A stretch of 64,000 nt of DNA from Thiosocius teredinicola. Lineage in GTDB: Bacteria > Pseudomonadota > Gammaproteobacteria > Chromatiales > Chromatiaceae. Positions 50,401 to 58,479 of the stretch are shown here, in pieces. The notes under the pieces were generated by a model that did not search any database, was not told the DNA's origin, and was given only the letters and a program-made list of their open reading frames with translations. Position numbers and translations under genes: made by a program. How positions within the stretch are numbered: the first letter of the stretch is position 1; every line of letters begins with the position of its first letter. Where the stretch lies: positions 2,653,297 to 2,717,296 of the forward strand of contig NZ_CP019936.1 in NCBI RefSeq assembly GCF_002009425.1. Direction: 5' to 3'.

Positions 50401-51607
50401 CTCGGTCTATGCCCTGACACTGGACAACGGCTTTATCTCGGACGGCGCCAAAGAAAATATCCGCAAGGTGACCGGACAGCTTGGCGTGACGGTGGAATTC
50501 GCCGGCACGGAGGCAATGAACGCGATCTTCCGCGACAGCCTGGCGCGCTTCTCCAACGTGTGCCAGGGCTGCTTCAAAACGCTGTACACCCTGAGCACCA
50601 ACCGCGCGATCGAGCTCGGTATTCCCGTGATCGTGACCGGTTTGTCACGCGGCCAGATGTTCGAGACCCGGCTGACCGAAGAGATGTTCAAAGACGGTGA
50701 ACGGTCTTGCGAGGAGGTGGATGCCGCGGTCTTGGCAGCGCGCAAAATCTATCATCGCATCGATGATGAAGTCGCACGGTCCCTTGATGTCGGCGTTTTC
50801 CAGACGGATGAGGTATTCGAACAGATCCAGTTCGTCGATTTCTACCGCTACAGGGACGTAGGCTTGGAAGAGGTGCTCGATTACCTGGGGCGCAAAGTTT
50901 CATGGCAACGCCCCAAAGATACCGGACGATCCACGAACTGCCTGATCAACGACACGGGGATCTTCGTCCACCTCAAGGAGAAGGGTTATCACAACTACGC
51001 CCTCCCCTACAGCTGGGATGTCCGGCTTGGGCACAAGACACGAGAGGCGGCCAACCAAGAACTCAACGATCACATCGACGCCGGCCAGGTCGAGCAGACA
51101 CTGCAGGAGATCGGCTACCCGAGCGAACACCTTTCGGGACAAAACACGGAAAAAAGTGTTCTATGGGGTTTCTACACTGCCGCGCGCGACATACCCGAGG
51201 ACCTGCTGCGCGACCGGCTCAGCAACCTGCTGCCGATAAGTTTTATTCCAACGCACTTCAGAAGACTCGAAGCCATTCCGCTCACGGCTCATGGCAAGAT
51301 CGACCAGGACGCACTCCCGTGGCATGCATACGAGCAGCACGAAACCGGGTATGTCCCACCCGAGGGACCGGTTGAAGAATATCTCGCGCAACGCTGGCAG
51401 GAAGAACTCGAATGTGGCCGGATAGGTGCAAACGACCATTTCTTTCGATTGGGAGGCACCTCACTCAGCGCCATGCGGGTCATGGTCAGCCTGTGCCGCG
51501 AGTTCGACATCGAATTGCCGCTGGAAACCGTGTTCAACCATCCGACGCTGGGCGAACTCGCACGAATCGCAGAAGAGCGCATCCTTACGGATGTCGAAGG
51601 ACTTTAG
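47456..51607 (+). CDS. NRPS module C-A-PCP with a PP-loop ATPase domain inside the adenylation domain
   Basis: The 1383-residue protein starts at GTG 47456. Condensation domain: about 8-440, active-site HHLITDA at 138-144 (final Gly is Ala). Adenylation domain: a3 YTSGSTGRPKG 604-614, a5 NEYGPTE 742-748, a7 YRTGDL 831-836, a8 about 849-868. Its specificity residues read D-L-T-K-V-G-E-V-G, closest to asparagine and aspartate codes. Between a8 and a9 (about 895-1225) sits a complete PP-loop domain: two CxxC pairs (Cys900/903, Cys920/923), SGGKDS at 965-970 and VCQGC at 1035-1039, as in N-acetyl-sugar amidotransferases such as PseA/WbuX. The adenylation domain then resumes, with a10 Lys1281. Carrier Ser1336 lies in RLGGTSLS. 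The product is unknown. Confidence 0.93.
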   Translation: MGEQQTPSYELTHTQTQIWIGQRLNPESPLYNMAFSWVFSTVLDADTFQAAWLRVVAGNEVLRTAVQEVSGVPHRITLDTDRLITSFVDLGTKSDPLQAFSTWSEARSTTPLPLDGPLVDSVLVNLGRHGSAWYLNLHHLITDARSSVLLYRQVAQEYQAIRDGIGRPTPLAPYYPTARALADKVDITADAKQHWASRRDNARPAVPLYVSNGSARETASTRYTLELTASQMRAIDRLCEEQGFASLSAELSRFNIFATLLFAWLGRVSGESQLAFDAPVIGRPGTDARNALGLFIEMFPFCVQVAEDDSFRSLGGKCLEESFLFLQHALPGSSEPSESSAASIVLNYFPEPFGYFADMHPQARWVHPGHGDNVHALRLQVHDFDGDGCFTLHFDFNDQVLPAYLCRRSLEHFNTLLEALLSDPDQKVHEVALLTADESGILERLNHTNEQPLPTRSVLSRFDEQVQSNPQSVAVRQGPTQLTFLELSAQADALAATLLAKGVQPGDFVALAGKRSVESVIAILATLRVQAAYVPIDKNYPAARVHAMLEDSKARLVLTGETGVATALFSRVETLDIQSGIRQGRALQRPGVDPLMSDLAYMLYTSGSTGRPKGVLIEHLGLADYLDWAARTYVRGDRLSFPLFTSLSFDLTVTSLFLPLITGGVLEIYPEPDGPVDSAIIDVVADNKVDFIKLTPSHLSLLEDAELGDSKIRCIVVGGEDFKTSLAASIDRKLHGKAEIYNEYGPTEAVVGCVLHCFDAQADQGHSVPIGRPADHVSVDILNHRMTPVPEGVPSELWVSRPGLARAYHNQEALTHERFLPHPTLEGQKRYRTGDLVRWVSPGRLEYLGRQDRQLKISGFRIEPGEIEAALLSIPDIEQCAVLQRKSLPHATQHGTQHSCIRCGLSSDYPHARFDDEGVCSICRSYETIKDHAASYFKTPDDLLALFERSRAGNTSAYDCMMLLSGGKDSTYALCQLVDMGLSVYALTLDNGFISDGAKENIRKVTGQLGVTVEFAGTEAMNAIFRDSLARFSNVCQGCFKTLYTLSTNRAIELGIPVIVTGLSRGQMFETRLTEEMFKDGERSCEEVDAAVLAARKIYHRIDDEVARSLDVGVFQTDEVFEQIQFVDFYRYRDVGLEEVLDYLGRKVSWQRPKDTGRSTNCLINDTGIFVHLKEKGYHNYALPYSWDVRLGHKTREAANQELNDHIDAGQVEQTLQEIGYPSEHLSGQNTEKSVLWGFYTAARDIPEDLLRDRLSNLLPISFIPTHFRRLEAIPLTAHGKIDQDALPWHAYEQHETGYVPPEGPVEEYLAQRWQEELECGRIGANDHFFRLGGTSLSAMRVMVSLCREFDIELPLETVFNHPTLGELARIAEERILTDVEGL

Positions 51608-51642
51608 CGCCGCATAGGCGCCGAGTCAGTACGGCAGGCTGT

Positions 51643-52710
51643 TCATACTCGCCACAGATGTGCCACGGTCAATGCCGTCGCAGACACCAGCGGTAGCGAT
51701 TGATCAGGCGGTGGCTCGAGCATCATCGACGCCTGCTCGTGAACCACCAGGCGCGCGCCCTTGCGCATCCGTTTGAGCAACAGCGGCAACAAGCGATTGA
51801 CCACGGCAGAAGGAAGAAACAGAAAGACCACGTCTACCCCCGAAAGGTCGGCTTCTTCAATCACCTGGTGACGTATCTCGACGCGATGCTGCAACCCGGC
51901 CCGGTCCACCGACTGCCGGGCCGCGGCCACCATCTCAGGGGCCGCCTCCACACCAACTGCGCGGCAACCGAAGGCCTCGGCCGCGTGGATAACTACCTGG
52001 CCATATCCGCAACCCAGATCGCAAACGGTGTCTTCGGCGGTAACCCCGGCCGCAACCAACAGAGGGCTGACCAGGGACTGCGGAGTACGAAGATAGTCTT
52101 GGTCTTCGAATCCCTTCGTCCCGGTACCGTCTGACTTGCGGATTCTCCTGAGCAATCGCACGAAAGGATAAAGCGCAACGAGTCTTGGCGGCAGCTTGAG
52201 GTAAGCCGCATCGGTCAACGAAGGCCGCAGTGCCGCGTGGAGACAGTTCGGCAGCTGCTCGGACCAGCGCAGCGTGACTCGCGTGGTGTCCTCGTCGAAA
52301 CGGATCAAGGTGATCTGCTTTTGATAGCGTGCAAGCAGAGCCACGGCAACACGGTCGAGCGCAACCCGCGTGCTGAACCCGATGCTGTTCAGCGCCTCGA
52401 CGGCGGCGGCGATATGCTCCACCGGTATGCGGATGCGACAGTGATGAAACTGCTGGGCTCCCCTGGCAAGCAGATCGCTGTCACTGCCCGATGCCTGGAT
52501 GCCTGCCTCGTCGAGCAGGTGCAAGACTTGGCTCTGCAGGTCCAACATTTTTTTCGAGATCGAGCGACAGGCCTGCACAACCTGCTCGAGGCACGCCCGG
52601 TCTTCGGGATCCAGGGGCTCGCTAGCATCCAATGCCCGCAGGGCAAAGTCGAAAGTGTCGCGGGACTGAATTGCCCTCGCCAACTGTCCGCCAAGCGCAA
52701 GATCCTTCAA
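51643..52710 (-). CDS. SAM-dependent methyltransferase with an N-terminal extra domain
   Basis: The 355-residue protein has a C-terminal class I methyltransferase fold: TVCDLGCGYGQVVIHAAEAFGCRAVGVEAAPEMVAAARQSVDRAG is the SAM-binding region, and VDVVFLFLPSAVVNRLLPLLLKRMRKGARLVVHEQ follows. This SAM domain resembles those of histone-lysine or Dot1-like small methyltransferases found in bacteria. The first 200 residues are helical with no recognised family. It overlaps the sulfotransferase gene by 4 nt and is the last gene of the five-gene minus-strand unit from 59960. It may tailor the peptide product; the target is unknown. Confidence 0.83.
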   Translation of the reverse strand: MKDLALGGQLARAIQSRDTFDFALRALDASEPLDPEDRACLEQVVQACRSISKKMLDLQSQVLHLLDEAGIQASGSDSDLLARGAQQFHHCRIRIPVEHIAAAVEALNSIGFSTRVALDRVAVALLARYQKQITLIRFDEDTTRVTLRWSEQLPNCLHAALRPSLTDAAYLKLPPRLVALYPFVRLLRRIRKSDGTGTKGFEDQDYLRTPQSLVSPLLVAAGVTAEDTVCDLGCGYGQVVIHAAEAFGCRAVGVEAAPEMVAAARQSVDRAGLQHRVEIRHQVIEEADLSGVDVVFLFLPSAVVNRLLPLLLKRMRKGARLVVHEQASMMLEPPPDQSLPLVSATALTVAHLWRV

Positions 52711-53612
52711 GCGACACTCCCGCCACCCGGTAGTGAATAATCGACCCGGCGGCAGGCCTCCCGGTAAAGCGCGTCATCCAGGCCTTCGGTCACCCTTTGC
52801 AGCTGCGCCTTATCCAACTGACCGGTACTTTTGACGGGGGCCTCGATCGCTCCGGCATTGTTGCTCTTCCAGGTCTCTTCGTTGGTAATCAGCGATTGAC
52901 TCTCCGCGGCATAGCGCTGCAGAACATCATCCTGCCAATCCAGCCCTAAGGATTCGAACAATCGCCGCGTCACCCGGTCGGGCTCATTCACCAACGCTTC
53001 GTAAACCACGAAATGATGCTGCGGTTCGTGTAGATGTTTGAGGGATACCGCAACATCCTGATTCCAGCGTTCGACGCAGGTATCGATTGCATAAGGCGTC
53101 TTCCAGGCCATCGAGGCCGCGTGCAGCGAGGTAACGACATCCAGGCCGCGGCGAACGACATGCACGAAGTGCGGCTTTCGGCCCTCAGGGAAGAACGATT
53201 CCAGAAACTTCACGTAGTAGAGATGCATGGGTGTCTTTTCAACCCAGCCCGACACCTGCCTGGAGCGCGCGATGTCATCAAGCACAGCCAGCAACTCGCG
53301 CGCCACCTCGCGGGTTCTCAGAGGCCGGAGCAACGCCGGCCGCAGCAGCCGGCCAAGCCTCTCTTGATAGGCCTCTGCCGATTCGGCATCGATCCCCGCC
53401 TCACCGAGAAAAGCTCGTAGCCGCAGCAATGGGCTGTGCCGCAGAAAAGGGAACGGCAGCCGCGGGATGGTTTTGAAATGCCGGCTGAACAGGTGACTCT
53501 CGGGAAACGATGTCAGATCCGGATGGCTTGCCAGCAACGATTGAACCAGGGTCGTTCCTGATCGGGGAGCCCCAACCACGAAGATCCGGTGCTGCATGGC
53601 CGACGGACTCAC
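52707..53612 (-). CDS. Sulfotransferase family protein
   Basis: The 301-residue protein has the PAPS 5'-phosphosulfate loop RIFVVGAPRSGTTLVQSLLASHPDL at residues about 9-33. The 3'-phosphate site region is FVHVVRRGLDVVTSLHAASMAWKTPY, and HHFVVYEALVNEPDRVTRRLFESLGLDW is in the C-terminal half. It would place a sulfate group on the locus product or on a sugar. It overlaps the two adjacent methyltransferase genes by 4 nt each. Confidence 0.88.
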   Translation of the reverse strand: MSPSAMQHRIFVVGAPRSGTTLVQSLLASHPDLTSFPESHLFSRHFKTIPRLPFPFLRHSPLLRLRAFLGEAGIDAESAEAYQERLGRLLRPALLRPLRTREVARELLAVLDDIARSRQVSGWVEKTPMHLYYVKFLESFFPEGRKPHFVHVVRRGLDVVTSLHAASMAWKTPYAIDTCVERWNQDVAVSLKHLHEPQHHFVVYEALVNEPDRVTRRLFESLGLDWQDDVLQRYAAESQSLITNEETWKSNNAGAIEAPVKSTGQLDKAQLQRVTEGLDDALYREACRRVDYSLPGGGSVA

Positions 53613-54385
53613 CCGTCTCCCCGCTTGCGGGCGATCAGCGAAAAGAACGGGCGCATCGATGGCACAACGCGCTCGACCAGACCGGTCAGCCCCGCTCCAT
53701 CTCCACCGCGGTAGATCACCTTCTCCACCTCGAACCCGATGTGTTGCAGAAAATCGACCACCTCTTTGGTGGTGTATTCGCGGACGTGTCCCATATGACC
53801 CAGGGTTTCCAGCTTCTCATACTGCCTGTAAACCCCTGCCGATACCGCATGCCCCTGGTTCTTGAACAACAGGTTGCGAATCCCCTTGGCCGAACGCAGG
53901 TTCGGGGTAGAAATAAACAAACGCCCTTGCGGCTTGAGTATCCGATGCACCTCGCGCAGCGTGAAAATCGGGTTGATGCGCAGGTGTTCAAAAAGCTCGT
54001 TGAACAGTATGGCGTCGAATGAGGCCGCTTCGAAAGGCGTCGTCTCTCGCTCGACATCACATTGCCTGACATCGAGCGCCATGCCACGAATCGCGTCCGC
54101 AAATCGCTGTGGGCCAATATCCAGCCCTGTGACCTGGTAACCGCGAGTCTGTAATGCGGCCGTGAGCAGCAGGGGTATCGCACCGTATTCGAGCACCTTG
54201 GCCGGCGCGGGCACGTGCGCCTCCAGCATCTCCAAGTCTCTCGCCAGGCGATCCAGGTGATGATGGCGATATTCTGCGAACCAGGCCTGCAAGGCATCTT
54301 CATCTGGCGTTATCTGCGTACCGAGCTGCTCCAGCAATCGCCGCAACTCGGCGTTTCCGCGTTTACGCTCGACGTCTGTCAGCAT
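53609..54385 (-). CDS. Class I SAM-dependent methyltransferase
   Basis: The 258-residue protein has the methyltransferase_11/23-type core: AKVLEYGAIPLLLTAALQTRGYQVTGLDIGPQRFADAIRG, DAILFNELFEHLRINPIFTLREVHRILKPQGRLFISTPNL. The C-terminal part has a lid segment YEKLETLGHMGHVREYTTKEVVDFLQHIGFEVEKVIYRG. The glycine-rich loop is EYGAIP and is thus not canonical. It overlaps the NRPS gene by 7 nt. O- or N-methylation of the product is the likely job. Confidence 0.88.
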   Translation of the reverse strand: MLTDVERKRGNAELRRLLEQLGTQITPDEDALQAWFAEYRHHHLDRLARDLEMLEAHVPAPAKVLEYGAIPLLLTAALQTRGYQVTGLDIGPQRFADAIRGMALDVRQCDVERETTPFEAASFDAILFNELFEHLRINPIFTLREVHRILKPQGRLFISTPNLRSAKGIRNLLFKNQGHAVSAGVYRQYEKLETLGHMGHVREYTTKEVVDFLQHIGFEVEKVIYRGGDGAGLTGLVERVVPSMRPFFSLIARKRGDG

Positions 54386-57300
54386 GCGACACCATCCGAC
54401 GTGTTGTTTGCCTGCTCGACCATGTCGCCATTGGCTTGTTGCAGGTACTCAAGCAATCTTTCTGTGGCCATAGCGACATTCGCGTCGATGTGGGGGTCGG
54501 GGATGTCGACCACCTCCAGCGGCCCCAGCAGGTAGGGGCGCAGGGTCGCGGCAGCATTCGTGGAGGTTTCTTGTGCATTGAGGATCACGGTTGCAGCATG
54601 AATGTTCCGCGGTCGATAGTTGCTCTGCAAGCGGAACCGCTCCACCCGCACATCGGCGTGCAGCAATTCAGCACCCAAGGATAAACCCAGGGCTTTGCGC
54701 ACCCGTGCATAGGCGACCTGCACACGCCGCCATAGCCGCATCCTGATCAATCGCGAAAAATGCCTATAGGGTCGCAGGGTCAACGGATTGTTGTCGCGCG
54801 CGATGTGGATCAACTTCTCGCCCGCCGACATCTCGCCCAGCGATCGACGCAGGTTGTGCAGCTGGAACTTGAACGGACCGATGCGAACATGATCGATCGC
54901 CATCGGCGCTATCAAACAGAGCTTATCTACCGAAACACCCCGTTGCTGCAACTCGGCGGTCAGTTCCATTGCCATCGAGGCGCCAAAGGAATAGCCGGCG
55001 ATTGTGCATGGCTGCCCGGGGAAGCGTCTTTCAACCTCGTCCGCCAGCTCCCGGCCCAGTGCGCGCATCGTGGCCCAGCGTCCCCAGTTGCCTTCGGCGC
55101 GCAGACCGACGCCGCGCAAGCCATACACCGGTCGCTTGTCCTTGAACTGTCTTGCCACGGCATCCGAGAAGAAATGTGGGATACAGAAAATCAGCGGATC
55201 GCCGGACCAGGCCGGCTGAATGGGAAAAAGGTGGCGATAAGGCACTGCCGAAGCAGTACTTCCCTGCGCGACGCGTTTGGCCAGTTCACTGACCGTGGGA
55301 TTCTCAAACACATCGGCCGCGGTCAGCCGCACGCCCATGTCGCGTTCGATTGCGGCAATCATGCGGATTACCAGCAAGGAATGCCCGCCCAGCCGAAAGA
55401 AGTTGTCGGTCACCGAAACCGTCGGAATCTGCAACAACCCCTGCCATAGCGAAACCAGCGTCTGCTCCGTGATATCGAAGGGTACGGTTTCCGCAACCTG
55501 GGATTGGTCGTGTGTCAAAGGCCAGTTCTGCAGCTGCCGGGTATCCACCTTGCCGTTCGGCAATCGCGGCAGGGATTCCATGAACACGATCCGGGCCGGC
55601 CACATATGAGCCGGCAACTTTTCCGCGACGACCCGGTTCAACACCGCTTCTTTTTGCGAGCTTGCGGATTCCACAAAGGCCACCAGCTGCTGCTCATCCT
55701 CGCCAGCGACTGAACGCGCCACGACGGCAGCCGGCCTTCCCCCGGAGGCCTGATAGAGACAGTTCTCGACCTCGCCGATCTCAATGCGGAAACCGCGCAA
55801 TTTGATCTGACCATCGTCCCTTCCCAGAAAGTCCAGGCGACCTTCTGCATTCCACGCCATCCGGTCACCGGTGCGGTAACGGCGCTCATGACTCTCGAAA
55901 ACCTCGAACCTGTCGAGCTCCGAGGCATAGCGTGCGCTGGTAAGGTCAGCCCGGCGCCAGTAGCCCGACGATACGGTTGGCCCGCTGACCCAGGCCTCGC
56001 CGGGAAATCCTTTCGGCACCCGTCTGCCAAACCGGTCGAGAAGCTCGATACATGCCCCGGGTATCGGGCAGCCGATGTCGATGTGCTGCTCAGCCGGTGT
56101 GCGCATGAACTCACGCACGCTGGACCAGACCGTCGCTTCGGTCGGCCCATACTCGTTGAACAGGCGCGTCGACGGCAACAGCTGAAGATGCTTGTTCAGC
56201 AGACCTGCCGGGCAGCTTTCACCCGCCACGACAACCGCCTCCAGTGCGAGTGAGCGGTGCTCAAGAAAGTCGAGCAGATAGGTATACAGAGAGGGCACAC
56301 AGAGCAAGTGGGTGACCTGTTGTTCTTCAATCAACTCTGCGAGCAAGCGCGGATTATGCAACTGTTGTTCGGTGGCGATGACCAGTGTGCCGCCCGCGGC
56401 CAGGGTCCAGAAGATGCCGGCAACCGAGCTGTCGAAGGCGACGCTGGGAATCAACAGAAAGCGCGCGGCGCGCGCCCCGTAAACCTGGCTGCGTGCATCC
56501 GTGCTTGCCGCAAGGTTCCGCTGCGAGATGACGACCCCCTTGGGATGCCCGGTGGACCCGGATGTATATAACAGATAGGCGGTGTCGTCCCCGTTGGACG
56601 CAAAGATCTCCGCATTGATCCGAGTATCGACAGGCAGGCTTTCGACAGACAAGCCATCGACAAGCACCAGCGGCGCAGCCGTGGCAGGCAACCGCGCCTG
56701 CAAGTTGGAGGTCGTCAGCACCGCTGCGACATCCGCATCCTCGAGCTGGAATGCATTCCTGGCAGATGGATAGGACGGATCGAGCGGCACGTAGGCGGCC
56801 CCGGCGAAATGCGTGCCGAGGATACCGGCAAGCAGCCAGGGCGAGCGCTCAACAAACAACCCCACGTGGTCACGATGACCGACATCCAGCGCACGCAGCG
56901 CACGAGCAACGGATACGCTCGCTGCGATCAACCTTTGGTACGTCCACGCCTGCCCTTCGCATACCAGCGCAATCGCATCGGGAGTATCGAGCCCAACGTG
57001 CAAAATTCGCTGTGGCAACAGCCGTGTCTGCGATTCGAGTTCCGGCCCTGTCGACAGGATGCGCAGCGCCTGTTGCTCTTCAACACCCAGCATGCGGACA
57101 TCGAGAACCTTGCGCCCTGCATCTTCGACGACGGAGCAGAGCAGTTCCTCGTAGTGGCCTAGCAGACGGCGGATCGAGCTCGTCTCATACAGCCCAGTTT
57201 TGAACTCCACGCCGAACTCCAGGGTGTGATCTCCTTCCGAGACGAACAATGTCAGATCGAACTTGGAGCAGCCCAGGTCAAGCTCGACCGGTTCGAGTTG

Positions 57301-58479
57301 CAGCCCAGCCAGGAGCGGAGGCTGAGACACGTTCTGGTAAACGAACATTGCCTGAAACAGCGGGTTGCGTGTCGTATCCCTTAACCCGGGCAGTACCGCT
57401 GCCAGTTCATTCAATGGCACAGCGGCATGTGCAATGCATTCGTTGAGCAGCTCGTTGAACGCGGCGAGTGACTGCTCAACCGACAACGTTTCGTCGACTG
57501 CCGTGTACACAAGCAGCGGATTGAGAAAGTAGCCGAGCATCTCCATGCTGGCCGCATGCGTTCGCGTGGCTACCGGCGTGGCAAATGCCACTCTCTGACC
57601 ATCGGCATATCTTTGCAGCAGCAACTGGAAAGCGAAGGCGTAGACGGCGAAGGGCGTTACACCCGCCGCCGCCGCGAATCGCCGGACATCGCGCTTCAGC
57701 GGGTCGTCTGGCACGTGCCTGAGCAAGCGCCCGTCATCGTTGAGCCTTCCCACCTGCCGCTCTATCGGCAGCTTCAAGTTATCCGGGGGCGGCGTCAGTT
57801 TTTGCAACCAGAACGCCCGGTCATGCGCTCGCTTGGCGTGGTCGCTTTTCTGCTGCCAGTACACGTAATCGTCGTACTGCAGGTCACATGCCGCTGCCTC
57901 GGGCGTGCCTCCGTTGTATGCCGCAGCCAGCTCAAGCCAGAACTGCCCAAGGGACATCTCATCCATGATGATGTGATGCACCGCGAGAAGCAGAACGCCC
58001 ACCTGCGCTTGTTCATCTGCCAGGACGTCCATCCGTACCAGAGGGCCGGTCTCGAGATCAAAAGGCTCCCGGGCCAGGCGTGTGGCGGTCGCCACCTGGT
58101 TCTGTTCGTCGATCGCATGAAATCCCACTTGCAGGTCTTGGTGCGGGCGGATGACCTGCTCGGCGGTGTCCGCATGCGCGCTGAATGTCGATCGCAGGAT
58201 GCGATGGCGCGCCACCAGGCGATTGAACGAGGTTTGTAATCTCGGGATATCCAGCGCTCCCCGGAAACAGTAGGCGCTGGCGAGGTTATATGCGGGGGAT
58301 TCCGGCCTCACCTGATGAGCAAGCCACAGGCCATGCTGCAGACCGCTGAGGTAAGCCTTGCTGTCCCCGGGACGCACCGTCATCCCAGCCTGGGCTGACG
58401 TCTTGCCCGCTTTTGCGCGCTTCAACGCGATCGCTTCGCGCAGTCTCGATGCCCTGTCTGCGTTCCCCTTGTCTGTCAT
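54379..58479 (-). CDS. Terminal NRPS module C-A-PCP-TE
   Basis: The 1366-residue protein has four domains. N-terminal basic segment RLREAIALKRAKAG (about 12-25) may be a docking helix. Condensation: about 44-460, active site HHIIMDE 168-174 (the last Gly is Glu). Adenylation: a3 YTSGSTGHPKG 638-648, a5 NEYGPTE 775-781, a7 YRTGDR 868-873, a10 PNGKVD with Lys977; specificity residues D-S-A-L-V-A-E-V-W, not a code I can assign. Carrier: Ser1034 in RLGGHSLL. Thioesterase: Ser1164 in GYSFGA and His1330 as a likely triad member. It would add the last residue and release the chain. It overlaps the flippase gene by ATGA and is coupled with the methyltransferase gene. Confidence 0.94.
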   Translation of the reverse strand: MTDKGNADRASRLREAIALKRAKAGKTSAQAGMTVRPGDSKAYLSGLQHGLWLAHQVRPESPAYNLASAYCFRGALDIPRLQTSFNRLVARHRILRSTFSAHADTAEQVIRPHQDLQVGFHAIDEQNQVATATRLAREPFDLETGPLVRMDVLADEQAQVGVLLLAVHHIIMDEMSLGQFWLELAAAYNGGTPEAAACDLQYDDYVYWQQKSDHAKRAHDRAFWLQKLTPPPDNLKLPIERQVGRLNDDGRLLRHVPDDPLKRDVRRFAAAAGVTPFAVYAFAFQLLLQRYADGQRVAFATPVATRTHAASMEMLGYFLNPLLVYTAVDETLSVEQSLAAFNELLNECIAHAAVPLNELAAVLPGLRDTTRNPLFQAMFVYQNVSQPPLLAGLQLEPVELDLGCSKFDLTLFVSEGDHTLEFGVEFKTGLYETSSIRRLLGHYEELLCSVVEDAGRKVLDVRMLGVEEQQALRILSTGPELESQTRLLPQRILHVGLDTPDAIALVCEGQAWTYQRLIAASVSVARALRALDVGHRDHVGLFVERSPWLLAGILGTHFAGAAYVPLDPSYPSARNAFQLEDADVAAVLTTSNLQARLPATAAPLVLVDGLSVESLPVDTRINAEIFASNGDDTAYLLYTSGSTGHPKGVVISQRNLAASTDARSQVYGARAARFLLIPSVAFDSSVAGIFWTLAAGGTLVIATEQQLHNPRLLAELIEEQQVTHLLCVPSLYTYLLDFLEHRSLALEAVVVAGESCPAGLLNKHLQLLPSTRLFNEYGPTEATVWSSVREFMRTPAEQHIDIGCPIPGACIELLDRFGRRVPKGFPGEAWVSGPTVSSGYWRRADLTSARYASELDRFEVFESHERRYRTGDRMAWNAEGRLDFLGRDDGQIKLRGFRIEIGEVENCLYQASGGRPAAVVARSVAGEDEQQLVAFVESASSQKEAVLNRVVAEKLPAHMWPARIVFMESLPRLPNGKVDTRQLQNWPLTHDQSQVAETVPFDITEQTLVSLWQGLLQIPTVSVTDNFFRLGGHSLLVIRMIAAIERDMGVRLTAADVFENPTVSELAKRVAQGSTASAVPYRHLFPIQPAWSGDPLIFCIPHFFSDAVARQFKDKRPVYGLRGVGLRAEGNWGRWATMRALGRELADEVERRFPGQPCTIAGYSFGASMAMELTAELQQRGVSVDKLCLIAPMAIDHVRIGPFKFQLHNLRRSLGEMSAGEKLIHIARDNNPLTLRPYRHFSRLIRMRLWRRVQVAYARVRKALGLSLGAELLHADVRVERFRLQSNYRPRNIHAATVILNAQETSTNAAATLRPYLLGPLEVVDIPDPHIDANVAMATERLLEYLQQANGDMVEQANNTSDGVAC

